From the NCBI GenBank assembly GCA_014191855.1, contig BJHF01000069.1:1-35562 (forward strand): a DNA stretch of 35,562 bases, written 5' to 3'. Each line of letters opens with the position of its first letter. Position 1 is the first letter of the stretch. This document shows positions 19,601 to 26,943 of the stretch, one piece after another. Under the pieces are notes generated by a model. That model did no database searches and was not told the DNA's origin. It saw nothing but the letters and a program-made list of their open reading frames with translations. The DNA is from Deltaproteobacteria bacterium. GTDB lineage: Bacteria > Myxococcota_A > UBA796 > SXON01. Position numbers and translations under genes: made by a program.

Positions 19601-20519
19601 CGACCAGCGCGACCGGGTCGTTGTGGCTGTCCACTCGCCACCACACCACGTTCGAGGTGGCGACTCGGGCATCCACGAAGGGCGAAACTGTTGCTCCGGA
19701 CAGGTGAACGTCAAGGTCTAGCACCCCGTCCACGAACCTCCGCGCGTCCGTGGCGCTGGTGGTGAACCCCGGGAGGGCCACGCGCACCGCGAGGTCGCCA
19801 GCGATCTCCCCCTTGGGCGCCACGCGCACGCCCCCATCTACGGCAAGATGGTCGAAGCGCACATCGATCGCCGGCGCATCGACATGGTCCGGCGCGAGCT
19901 CCACGTGTTTGAAGCGGGTGGGGCCGGCGGTTTCGTGGATCGCGCCCGCTTCCACCTCCAGGCGCGAGAACGCGATGTCCGACCGCCCGCCCGCCTCCGG
20001 AGCCACCTCGAGATCGTCCAGCTCCACGCGCAGCGCATCGCCCTCCACCAGCAGGTGACCATCCGTGATCACCAGCTCCATCCACGGGAAGCGCTCGGCG
20101 GTCGGGGCACCTTCCGGACGCTTGGCGGCGTCGCGAAACTCCCGAAGTCCATCGGCATCGAGGTGTACGCGCACATCCGGCGCGTTTACGGTGAGCCGCA
20201 CCAGCCCGGCTCGCCACTCCTTCACGCCCAGCCTCGCGTGGATGCTTCGAACCCCGACGATCCGGGCGCCGTTGGCGCGACTGGCGACTACCACCCCCTC
20301 CAGGCCGATCTCCAGCGGGAAGTAGGAGATCGTCACCCCGCCCACCGTCACCTCCTCGCCGAGCGCGGCCTCCGCGAGGGTCTGAACGGTGGTCCCCGCG
20401 ATCCGGGCCACCAGGCTCGTCTTCAACAGGATCGCCGCGACGAAAATCAGCCCAAGCAGCCCGATCCACCATCGGGAACGCCGCCTCGGGCGAGCTGACT
20501 TCGGTCGGGTATCGCGCAC
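16599..20519 (-). CDS. tamB: TamB/AsmA-like translocation and assembly protein
   Basis: A 1306-residue protein with an N-terminal membrane anchor (about residues 17-36, after an RRRSRWW basic stretch) and a long repetitive beta-rich body typical of bridge-like TamB/AsmA proteins. The C-terminal 350 residues have the TamB (DUF490) signature: GAGGRVYLQDREFEIARGEIRY, then DPFLSQADINTLLLFGMTREEF and a barrel-like tail ending KYRWELD. E. coli TamB is about 1259 residues. TamB spans the periplasm and works with the Omp85 protein TamA in outer-membrane biogenesis or lipid transport. GTG 20519 is the likely start. It is the first gene of the minus-strand operon and is divergent from the tRNA-Gly gene across 44 bp. 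Its TGA overlaps the following Omp85 start. Confidence 0.9.
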   Translation of the reverse strand: MRDTRPKSARPRRRSRWWIGLLGLIFVAAILLKTSLVARIAGTTVQTLAEAALGEEVTVGGVTISYFPLEIGLEGVVVASRANGARIVGVRSIHARLGVKEWRAGLVRLTVNAPDVRVHLDADGLREFRDAAKRPEGAPTAERFPWMELVITDGHLLVEGDALRVELDDLEVAPEAGGRSDIAFSRLEVEAGAIHETAGPTRFKHVELAPDHVDAPAIDVRFDHLAVDGGVRVAPKGEIAGDLAVRVALPGFTTSATDARRFVDGVLDLDVHLSGATVSPFVDARVATSNVVWWRVDSHNDPVALVVGDLVGPLSFSGHTLRAEHLRVPWGEGVVDITAEVDTNSKDVKVDVVGEGLHLGRVLRQTGGFAAPWVDFEADVETHAVGNLSPFVLAGPFEINGIDLIVRDGVYDGRADVMLDVPRGRLQGTLVVDATHIILDAADLRFGPGHGSAWADIGFEAQGPLRLRTDLQDLDLTWLQPLGGAGLGGRGRITGTLAGPFDHLLASATLDVVDAVVLDYPIADHLQAHLDSDLTRLDFSQLQGDLGATHYLGNYSLVFGDDGLWMDTQIVVPEGRIKDLSGIFVDLGELDGRVSANAVLHGNPKRLSGEVHAELDDIDVYGERFEAGVATAWMDDGVLTLDDLSLRRRDEAVLARGTIGHEFVMNTEILTDGLRLETLDHLQSMAIPASGELVGDVRVGGTLFDWEPRGRIVVQRAQVRGRNVEDSVLRFSTETGGQLAWRATLLGGAGGAEGRLQLHGDQPYDLHASFERFPVSVLYPDGADGTPIDATLTGEVELAGHFGDDPTPVDIEARFPDVKVVWNGHTLQNDEDWVVAVHGRSVQVPGLSLGDGGRTKLGLEGWTTSDGRAAFRGGGTVDMDLIRMFAPGVPLAEGTATLDVEAGTGVGPKGVKISLLAKDTTLRTEYFPNTFTNLDFRVEADGGRYVISGVDGEVGGGRLTGGGTITTGESWWPSRFDLSAKLDDARVQYLEYLPSMVGDADLRFDGPVGDLFMSGRIDILDMQFRDRIDWEGKIVALQSSRLTDAASASREDYFSMDLEVHADETIRLRNNLADGLASADLRIVGDTARPGMEGHIDVGAGGRVYLQDREFEIARGEIRYVDPYSFDPDLDIQLETDLSGREQSYHVYYGVTGPFSDWTTTTSSDPFLSQADINTLLLFGMTREEFEQYGATAAVALAAQATDLVAAQVASNPAQIVDRWNLVSGINSRGTPTLDSNWRVVAEKDFFGFTAAGELDLADYDLYLALERRVTKSFFASVYVTSQEEGRSLDLGSAAGTELKYRWELD

Positions 20520-20563
20520 GCGGTTTGCCCATATGGGACACCGCGATTACATGCACGTGCAGC

Positions 20564-20639
20564 GCGGGCGTAGCTCAGTTGGTAGAGCGCGAGCTTCCCA
20601 AGCTCGTTGTCGACGGTTCGATTCCGTTCGCCCGCTCCA
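20564..20639 (+). tRNA. tRNA-Gly (anticodon CCC)
   Basis: A complete 76-nt cloverleaf: acceptor arms GCGGGCG (20564-20570) and CGCCCGC (20629-20635), D-stem GCTC/GAGC, anticodon stem CGAGC/GCTCG with loop TTCCCAA, a normal T-arm with TTCGATT loop, discriminator T and encoded CCA (20637-20639). The anticodon CCC (20597-20599) reads GGG glycine codons, fitting the high GC of the genome. Confidence 0.97.
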
Positions 20640-20655
20640 CCTTGTGGAAAAGCCC

Positions 20656-20698
20656 GAAGGCCGACGCGGATCGCTCCTCGTCGGCCTTCTACTTTTTT
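20656..20698 (+). terminator. Intrinsic terminator after tRNA-Gly
   Basis: A perfect 11-bp stem (GAAGGCCGACG at 20656-20666, CGTCGGCCTTC at 20679-20689) with a 12-nt loop is followed by TACTTTTTT. It lies 16 bp after the tRNA and ends only 22 bp before the clpS start, so it either ends the tRNA transcript or acts as an attenuator ahead of clpSA. Confidence 0.92.
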
Positions 20699-20720
20699 CG
20701 CCCCGGGCAGGATAAGCGCC

Positions 20721-21068
20721 GTGACCATGAAGCACAACGAGTGGGTGGCTGGCCCACCCCCGAAAGACCCAGACGTACGCGAAGAAGGCGCCACGGCCAC
20801 GAAGCCGAAGACCGAGCGGCCGCGGATGTTCAAGGTCATCCTCCACAATGACGACTACACCACCATGGAATTCGTGGTGGAGGTGCTGATGAGCGTGTTT
20901 CGCAAGACCAAGATCGAAGCCAACCGGATCATGCTCTCGGTGCACAGCTCGGGCAAAGGTGTAGCCGGGATCTACAACCGCGAGATCGCGGAAGCGAAAG
21001 CGGGGCAGGCCCTCGACCTCGCCAAGGGCCGTGGCTATCCGCTACTCGTGACGACGGAGCCTGAGTGA
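20721..21068 (+). CDS. clpS: ATP-dependent Clp protease adaptor ClpS
   Basis: A 115-residue ClpS adaptor, which binds the N-domain of ClpA and delivers N-degron substrates to ClpAP. The core (about residues 35-110) is clear: FKVILHNDDYTTMEFV, the MLSVHSSGKGVAGIYNREIAEAK region and a C-terminal YPLLVTTEPE strand. The N-terminal 35 residues are the flexible tail that ClpS inserts toward the ClpA pore. GTG 20721 sits 8 bp after an AGGA and is preferred; ATG 20727 is the alternative and shortens the protein by two residues. An open frame further upstream passes through the tRNA and is not real. The stop overlaps the clpA GTG by 4 bp. Confidence 0.96.
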   Translation: MTMKHNEWVAGPPPKDPDVREEGATATKPKTERPRMFKVILHNDDYTTMEFVVEVLMSVFRKTKIEANRIMLSVHSSGKGVAGIYNREIAEAKAGQALDLAKGRGYPLLVTTEPE

Positions 21069-23305
21069 CCCTCTCCCGCGAGCTGACCATTGCCCTCTCC
21101 TTGGCCCTCGACGAAGCCCGGGAGCGAAGGCACGAATTCATCACCCTTGAGCACGTTTTGTACGCGTTGCTCACCGATCCCACTTCGGCAGACACGCTGG
21201 CGGCGTGCGGCGCGGACCTCAAGAAGCTGGAGTCGGAGCTCGACACGTTCTTCGGCTCGCTCGAGTCCACGCCCGATGACGACCCCGACGACGCTGAGCC
21301 CACGCAGACCGAAGCCTTCCGCCGGGTGTTGAACCGCGCAGCCCTTCACGTCCAGTCCAGCGGAAAAACGGAGATTCGCGGGCCGAATGTGCTGGTGGCG
21401 CTGTTTTCGGAGGAGGACAGCAACGCGGTTCATCTGCTCAAGGCCCAGGGCGTCGAGAAGCTCGACGTCACCAAGTTCATCGCTCACGGCACGCGCAAGG
21501 TGCCGGAAGGCAAGAAGACGGCCGGCGCCGGCGGCGATGGCGAGTCGGCGCCCGTGAAGGATCCGCTCGGTTCGTTCTGCGTGAACCTCAACGCGAAGGC
21601 CCAGGCGGGGAAGATCGACCCGCTCATCGGTCGCACCGCCGAGCTTGAGCGCACCATCCAGGTGCTGGCCCGGCGGCGCAAGAACAACCCGTTGTTCCTG
21701 GGCGATGCAGGCGTCGGGAAGACTGCCATCGTCGAGGGACTGGCGCGCGCAATCGTGGAGGGCAAGGTGCCCGACATGCTCAAGCCGTGCATCGTGTATG
21801 CCCTCGACATGGGCGCGCTCGTGGCGGGCACCCGGTACCGCGGCGATTTCGAGGAGCGGATGAAGGCGGTGATCGACTCACTCGTGGCGATGCCTGAGGC
21901 GATCCTCTTCATCGATGAGATCCACACCGTCATTGGGGCGGGGGCCGTGAGCGGCGGCGCGATGGACGCCTCGAACATCCTCAAGCCGGCGCTCTCCTCC
22001 GGCGATCTGCGCTGCATCGGCAGCACCACGCATCAGGAATACCGGCAGGCGTTCGGGAAGGATCGCGCCTTCGCGCGGCGCTTCCAAACGATCGAGGTCG
22101 GCGAGCCCAGCGTGGAGGAGACGATCCTGATCCTCACCGGCCTCGCGGCCCAGTACGAGAAGCACCACGGCATCACCTACACGGCGGAGGCCCTGGACGC
22201 CGCCGCGCGACTCTCGGCCCGCTATGTCAACGAGCGCTTCTTGCCGGACAAGGCGATCGACGTCATCGATGAATCCGGAGCCGCAAAGCGCCTCTCCGAG
22301 CCAGGCGGCGTGGTGTCGGTGGCGGATGTGGAAGCGGTCATCGCGCGGATCGCCCGCATTCCGCCGCGCTCGGTGAGCGTCGAGGAGCAGTCGAACCTCA
22401 AGAGCCTGTCCAACGACCTAAAGGAGCGGATCTTCGGACAGGATCCGGCGATCGACGCGATCGCCTCGGTCATCAAGCTCAGCCGGGCTGGCCTCGGCAC
22501 GCCCAACCGCCCGATCGGCTGCTTCCTGTTCTCCGGGCCCACCGGCGTTGGAAAAACCGAACTGGCGAAGCAGCTCGCCGAGGTGATGGGCGTGCACTTC
22601 CTGCGCTTCGACATGTCGGAGTACAGCGAGTCCCATACGGTCTCCCGGCTGATCGGCGCGCCCCCCGGCTACGTGGGGTTCGACCAGGAAGGGCTGTTGA
22701 CCGGATCGGTGAGCCGCAACCCTCACTCGGTCATCGTGCTCGACGAGATCGAAAAGGCCCACCCGCAGATCTTCAACATCCTGTTGCAGGTGATGGACAA
22801 TGCTTCGCTCACCGACAACAATGGCAAGAAAGCCGACTTCCGCAACGTCGTGCTCATCCTGACCACCAACGCCGGGGCCCGCGAAGCGGCCATCTCGAAC
22901 ATGGGCTTCGCGGCGCCGGGGGCGGAACACAAAGTGTCGGAGGCGCTCGGGAAACTCTTCCCGCCCGAGTTCCGCAATCGGCTGGATGGAAGTGTCGTAT
23001 TCTCGAGCCTCAGCCGGCCGGTCATCCTGCAGGTGGTGGACAAGTTCGTCCGGCAGCTCGCGGCCCAACTCCAGGCGCGCGATGTCACGCTCGAGGTGAG
23101 CCCCGCCCTGCGCGAGTGGCTCGGAAACGAGGGATACAAGCCGCAGTTTGGCGCGAGAGAGATGGCGCGGGTGATCCAGGAGCACCTCAAGAAGCCGCTG
23201 GCGGACGAGCTGTTGTTCGGCCGCTTGATGAAGGGGGGGGCGGTGCGCGCCGACTTCGTAGAAGGCGCCGTTCGCTTCGAGTACCCCGCACCCATCGGGA
23301 GTTGA
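21065..23305 (+). CDS. clpA: ATP-dependent Clp protease ATP-binding subunit ClpA
   Basis: A 746-residue two-ring AAA+ unfoldase, close to the E. coli ClpA length. The double Clp N-domain (about residues 1-145) is followed by a short Ala/Gly linker, AAA-1 with Walker A GDAGVGKT (213-220) and Walker B ILFIDEIH, and AAA-2 with GPTGVGKT (491-498) and VIVLDEIEKAHP. The absence of a coiled-coil middle domain separates it from ClpB. It unfolds substrates for the ClpP peptidase, which is not in this window. GTG 21065 overlaps the clpS stop by 4 bp, which fixes the start and suggests coupled translation. Confidence 0.97.
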   Translation: MTLSRELTIALSLALDEARERRHEFITLEHVLYALLTDPTSADTLAACGADLKKLESELDTFFGSLESTPDDDPDDAEPTQTEAFRRVLNRAALHVQSSGKTEIRGPNVLVALFSEEDSNAVHLLKAQGVEKLDVTKFIAHGTRKVPEGKKTAGAGGDGESAPVKDPLGSFCVNLNAKAQAGKIDPLIGRTAELERTIQVLARRRKNNPLFLGDAGVGKTAIVEGLARAIVEGKVPDMLKPCIVYALDMGALVAGTRYRGDFEERMKAVIDSLVAMPEAILFIDEIHTVIGAGAVSGGAMDASNILKPALSSGDLRCIGSTTHQEYRQAFGKDRAFARRFQTIEVGEPSVEETILILTGLAAQYEKHHGITYTAEALDAAARLSARYVNERFLPDKAIDVIDESGAAKRLSEPGGVVSVADVEAVIARIARIPPRSVSVEEQSNLKSLSNDLKERIFGQDPAIDAIASVIKLSRAGLGTPNRPIGCFLFSGPTGVGKTELAKQLAEVMGVHFLRFDMSEYSESHTVSRLIGAPPGYVGFDQEGLLTGSVSRNPHSVIVLDEIEKAHPQIFNILLQVMDNASLTDNNGKKADFRNVVLILTTNAGAREAAISNMGFAAPGAEHKVSEALGKLFPPEFRNRLDGSVVFSSLSRPVILQVVDKFVRQLAAQLQARDVTLEVSPALREWLGNEGYKPQFGAREMARVIQEHLKKPLADELLFGRLMKGGAVRADFVEGAVRFEYPAPIGS

Positions 23306-23354
23306 CGGGCGGCCGCCCTCATCCTACGTTCCCCGCGCCGTAAGGAGTTGGCCC

Positions 23355-24869
23355 ATGCCGCAGCCGTTCGTTGTGCCCGAAGGGGTGGTGTTCCTCATCG
23401 AAGAGGATGGTGTCACCATCGAAAACCTGGGGGACGTGGTGCTGCACACCGACTTCGGTGGGCGGATGCTCAAGCGGATCGTGAGCACGGAGGGGAACAT
23501 CGAGCTCCATTCGGGCGCGCGGGCCGGCAGCCTTGAGGCGGCCGGTGATGTGCGGGTGGATGGGGACCTGCAGGCCGAAGCCGTTTCAAGCGGCGGCGCC
23601 CTCCGCGTCGGCGGGAGCGCTCGGGTCGCCCAAGTGCGCGCCGCGGCGGTCGACGTGGGCGGGAACTTCGGTGGTGGAAACCACCAGATTGGCGGCAACG
23701 TTACGGTTGCGCGCGATCTCGAGGCGTCCAGCTTGCATGCCGGCGGGAACGTCGTGGTCGGCAGCGCGGCCGCGGTGGGCAACCTCCACACCGGCGGCAA
23801 CCTGGAGATCGGGGGGAACGCCGAGCTGGCCACGCTCCACATCAGCGGGAGCGCGAGCTTCGGCGGCAACGTGAACGCAGGAACCATCCGGGCGGACGTC
23901 GTGGAGATCGGCGGCGGAAACGTGACCGCGCGCGGCATCCAGGGCACAACCCGCGTGACCGTGGGCGCCGCCAAGCTGACGGTCGATGCGATCCTCGCCC
24001 CCGAGGTGAACCTCGATGCGCGCACTAGCGGCCGCGTCACCGTCGTGGAGTCGAACAACGAGCCGGGCGCCAGCGCGATCAAGGGCGGGTTCCGCCTCGT
24101 GGACTACGCCGAGATGTTCGGAAGCGCCGACTCGTTTCTGGCGGAGCGCGGGCTCAGCGCCCTGGGCGCCGCCCCGGCCTCAGCAACCCCTGTGGCGCCA
24201 AGGCACCAACCCGCGGAAGAAACGATGGATCCGGCCTCCATCGAGGCGGCCGAGGCGGCAGAGCGCACCCACGAACCGGGGGCGGCCGCGGCCGCCGAGC
24301 CTGCTTGGGAGCCGGCGGTCGCGCCACCGCCGGAACCGGTCTGGGAACCTGCCGTTTCCGCGCCCCCCGAAGCCGCGTGGGAGCCCGCGGTGAGCGCGCC
24401 AGAGCCAGCCTGGGAGCCGGCCGTCAGCGCGCCGGAGCCCCAAGCGGAGCCGGAACCCGCGCAGCAGCCGGCGTGGGAGCCCATCGTCGTGGCCGCTCCG
24501 GAGGCCGCCCCGGAGCCCGCGCCAGAGCCGAGGGTGGAGCCCGTCGTGATCGCCATTGCGGCACCGGAGCCGGTGGTTGAGCCGATGGCGGCGGCCGATC
24601 CGCTCTCGGCGGCCGTGGAGCATCCGATGCACCAGCAGCTCGCGTCCACGGTGCAGCGGATCGCCGATTGTTACGCCGATACCGAGCTTCCCCCGGCGGT
24701 GGATCGCCTCCGCACGCTGGTCGACTCTCGGGCGTACCCCGAAGTGCGAGCCGAGATCACCAACATCTGGTCGGAGCTTTTGAAGTACCACCAGAAGAAG
24801 GGCATCCGCATCCACCACCAGGTCACCACCACGTTCAACTCCGTGAACTCGCTGGTCAAGAAGATGTGA
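23355..24869 (+). CDS. FapA/bactofilin-like beta-solenoid protein with WEPAV linker
   Basis: A 504-residue cytosolic protein with a strong Shine-Dalgarno (AAGGAG, 23342-23347) seven bases before the ATG. Residues about 40-240 form regular glycine-rich short repeats (VxAGGNVxVGGxA, LHTGGNLEIGGNA) that predict a right-handed beta-solenoid, similar to FapA/DUF342 and to bactofilins, which polymerise as cytoskeletal scaffolds. The GRVTVVESNNE segment and hydrophobic FRLVDYAEMF helix close this part. A low-complexity linker (about 290-400) carries five (A/V)WEP(A/I)V copies in a Pro/Glu/Ala background. A helical C-terminal domain (about 415-504, TVQRIADCYADTELPPAVDRL) ends the chain. There is no signal peptide. 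Role unknown; a scaffold is my inference. Confidence 0.85.
   Translation: MPQPFVVPEGVVFLIEEDGVTIENLGDVVLHTDFGGRMLKRIVSTEGNIELHSGARAGSLEAAGDVRVDGDLQAEAVSSGGALRVGGSARVAQVRAAAVDVGGNFGGGNHQIGGNVTVARDLEASSLHAGGNVVVGSAAAVGNLHTGGNLEIGGNAELATLHISGSASFGGNVNAGTIRADVVEIGGGNVTARGIQGTTRVTVGAAKLTVDAILAPEVNLDARTSGRVTVVESNNEPGASAIKGGFRLVDYAEMFGSADSFLAERGLSALGAAPASATPVAPRHQPAEETMDPASIEAAEAAERTHEPGAAAAAEPAWEPAVAPPPEPVWEPAVSAPPEAAWEPAVSAPEPAWEPAVSAPEPQAEPEPAQQPAWEPIVVAAPEAAPEPAPEPRVEPVVIAIAAPEPVVEPMAAADPLSAAVEHPMHQQLASTVQRIADCYADTELPPAVDRLRTLVDSRAYPEVRAEITNIWSELLKYHQKKGIRIHHQVTTTFNSVNSLVKKM
24303..24490 (+). repeat. In-frame WEPAV linker repeats
   Basis: Five imperfect copies of (A/V)WEP(A/I)V separated by Ser/Ala/Pro/Glu stretches, coded in frame inside the beta-solenoid protein gene. 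They are not exact DNA repeats, which suggests an old expansion kept at the protein level. Confidence 0.75.
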
Positions 24870-24924
24870 CCGCGTCCGGCGTCCATTCCGCGTGTTAGGA
24901 TGCGCCCACTTCGGAGACCGGAGC

Positions 24925-26253
24925 ATGTGGCTTCTGCCAGTTTCCTTGCTGACCGGTTGCAACAGCTACGAGCTGTTTCGCGTCACCGGTTTTGAGCAGG
25001 CGACGTTCAACAACAACGCCGACATCTTGTTCATCGTCGACAGCTCGGGGTCGATGAAGGAGGAGTCGAGCGCGCTGGCCCTCAACTTCGAAGTGTTCCT
25101 CGGCCAGCTCACGAGCACCGAGGGGAGCGATGTCCCGCGCGCCACCCTCAACGACGCGGTGAACAACTACGTGCGCGAGAGCACGGAGAACGGTTCGATC
25201 ATCGACTACCAGTTGGCGATCACGACGACGAGCGCGAACTACTCGGTGGGGCCCACCAGCGGGGTGGATGAAGGCGAAGCCGGCACGCTCACCGGCGCCG
25301 CCCCGATCGTCAAGCGCGGCGATCCCGACGTCGCCGGCTCCTTCCGCAAGAACCTCGCCTGCAACACGGTATACTGGAAGGACTCCGATCTGTTGAGCGA
25401 TCCGGGCTACCTCCCAGCCGACGATGGGAGCTGCCCACTGCCGGAGGGGGATGAGATCCCCAGGGAATACCTCGAGTGCCTCTGCCCAGATGGGTGGGTG
25501 GAAGACGAAGGCGCCGGCACCGAAGAAGGGCTGGAGGCCGCGCTGGACACGTTGTGCCGCGGCTCCGCCGCCCCGCCCGACCTCTGCTGGGACGACGACG
25601 AGGACGACCAGACCGACCCCGGTTACCCGATCTACCCCGAGGATGAAGGCTCGATCGAGGGCTTCATCCGCCCCGAGGCGAACACGCTCGTCGTGATCAT
25701 CAGCGACGAAGGCGATGGCAGCCGCCGCGTGCCGTCGTCCGACGAAGACCCGACGCCCTACCTCGACATCTTCTCCGAGTTCCCCAACAACGTTCGGTTC
25801 GCGGTCATCGGGCCCGCCTACCACAACAACGACGGAAGCTGCCTGGATGGCGCGCAGACCTGGGGCGTTGAGCGCTACCAGACCGCAGCCGGCAGCACCA
25901 ACGGCACCTACATCGATCTGAAGGACCAGGAGAACGGCTGTTCCCCGACGGACTGGGGCGAGAACCTCACGAAGCTCGGTGAGCTGCTCAACAACCAGCT
26001 CACCTCGTTCCCGCTCCAGGGTGTTCCCGACGTTGCGACCATTCGCGTGTACACGGACGGCATCGAGATCGGCGAATCCGTGCTGGACAGCGGAACGGTC
26101 GAAGCCGGTACCGCCGTGTGGCTCACGGGCTGGACGTACGACGCCTCGGAGAACGCCGTGTCGTTCCATGGCGCCGCCATCCCCGAGTACAACTCCGACG
26201 TGCGCATCTACTACCGCCCTCTCGGCGGTGTCCCCCGCGAACTCCCCATCTAG
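24925..26253 (+). CDS. VWA-domain lipoprotein
   Basis: About 442 residues. I start at ATG 24925 because it gives a compact lipoprotein signal (MWLLPVSLLTGC, lipobox LTGC); the open frame extends to 24892 but would add an unsuitable N-terminus. The VWA domain begins near residue 25 with ADILFIVDSSGSM, a complete DxSxS metal-binding motif, and continues to TLVVIISDEGD and beyond. A large acidic, Cys-containing insert lies in the middle (about residues 130-250, including CWDDDEDDQTDPGY). A beta-rich C-terminal region (about 370-442) follows. VWA lipoproteins of this style are numerous in myxobacteria and bind metal-dependent protein ligands at the envelope. The next gene follows after 18 bp. Confidence 0.88.
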   Translation: MWLLPVSLLTGCNSYELFRVTGFEQATFNNNADILFIVDSSGSMKEESSALALNFEVFLGQLTSTEGSDVPRATLNDAVNNYVRESTENGSIIDYQLAITTTSANYSVGPTSGVDEGEAGTLTGAAPIVKRGDPDVAGSFRKNLACNTVYWKDSDLLSDPGYLPADDGSCPLPEGDEIPREYLECLCPDGWVEDEGAGTEEGLEAALDTLCRGSAAPPDLCWDDDEDDQTDPGYPIYPEDEGSIEGFIRPEANTLVVIISDEGDGSRRVPSSDEDPTPYLDIFSEFPNNVRFAVIGPAYHNNDGSCLDGAQTWGVERYQTAAGSTNGTYIDLKDQENGCSPTDWGENLTKLGELLNNQLTSFPLQGVPDVATIRVYTDGIEIGESVLDSGTVEAGTAVWLTGWTYDASENAVSFHGAAIPEYNSDVRIYYRPLGGVPRELPI

Positions 26254-26271
26254 GCCGAGGCACTCCTCCCC

Positions 26272-26943
26272 ATGCTGCTCCTGACCGCTTCACTGGCGCT
26301 CGCGGGCGACGTCACCAAGGACGTTGCCAAGGACACCCTCGACATCGGCGTGCTCAAGAACTCCGAGGTGAAGGTCGTCCAGAAGATGCTCTACCGGAAA
26401 TCCGGGGCGCTGGAATTGGGCGCCGCGCTCGGCGTCATGCCGTTCGACGCCTACACCATCACTCCACAGCTCAGCTTGTCGGCCACGAAGCACTTCTCCG
26501 ACGTGATCGGCGCGGAAGTGCAGCTCGGCGGCGGGTACGGGCTGGAGTCGGCCACGTACGCCGATCTGGCGGGACCCACGTACGGCGTGGCGGTGGAGTC
26601 CTACCGATACCTCGCGAGCGCCGAGGCCGATATCCAGTACACCCTGGCCTATGCCAAAATGAACCTTGGCGGAAAGAAAGTGGTGCACTACGACGCCTAC
26701 CTGCTCGGTGGCGTGGGGGCGGCCGTGGAGCAGTCGATGCTGCCCTCGGCGGACATCACCATCGCGCCCACCATTCCCGTCGGCGTTGGCCTGCGGCTCT
26801 TCGCATCCAAGACCAGCCTGGTTCGCGTAGAGCTTAGGGATAACCTGATGATCTACCACCGTGCGCAGTCCGACACCTGGGGCTTCAAGCAGGACGCGGT
26901 GGTGTCGATCGGACTCAGCCTCCTCAGCGGGGCCGACAAGTGA
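26272..26943 (+). CDS. Outer-membrane beta-barrel protein (myxobacterial type)
   Basis: A 223-residue exported protein: the signal peptide MLLLTASLALA is followed by alternating polar/hydrophobic strands with aromatic girdles. The opening VVQKMLYRKSGALELGAALGVMPFDAYTITP resembles the outer membrane beta-barrel family frequent in myxobacteria, to which I recall gliding proteins GltA, GltB and GltH belong. I infer it is an outer-membrane barrel. It lies 18 bp after the VWA lipoprotein gene and its stop overlaps the TPR protein start by 4 bp (GTGA, 26940-26943), so the pair is probably co-translated. Confidence 0.82.
   Translation: MLLLTASLALAGDVTKDVAKDTLDIGVLKNSEVKVVQKMLYRKSGALELGAALGVMPFDAYTITPQLSLSATKHFSDVIGAEVQLGGGYGLESATYADLAGPTYGVAVESYRYLASAEADIQYTLAYAKMNLGGKKVVHYDAYLLGGVGAAVEQSMLPSADITIAPTIPVGVGLRLFASKTSLVRVELRDNLMIYHRAQSDTWGFKQDAVVSIGLSLLSGADK

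Noticed and set aside
20525..20552. Sigma70-like promoter for the tRNA (TTGCCC, 16 bp, TTACAT)
   Set aside because: The -10 match is weak and the promoter consensus of this organism is unknown; not solid enough to list as a feature.
20607..20720. Upstream extension of clpS through the tRNA and terminator
   Set aside because: It would translate tRNA sequence; the GTG at 20721 with AGGA is sufficient.
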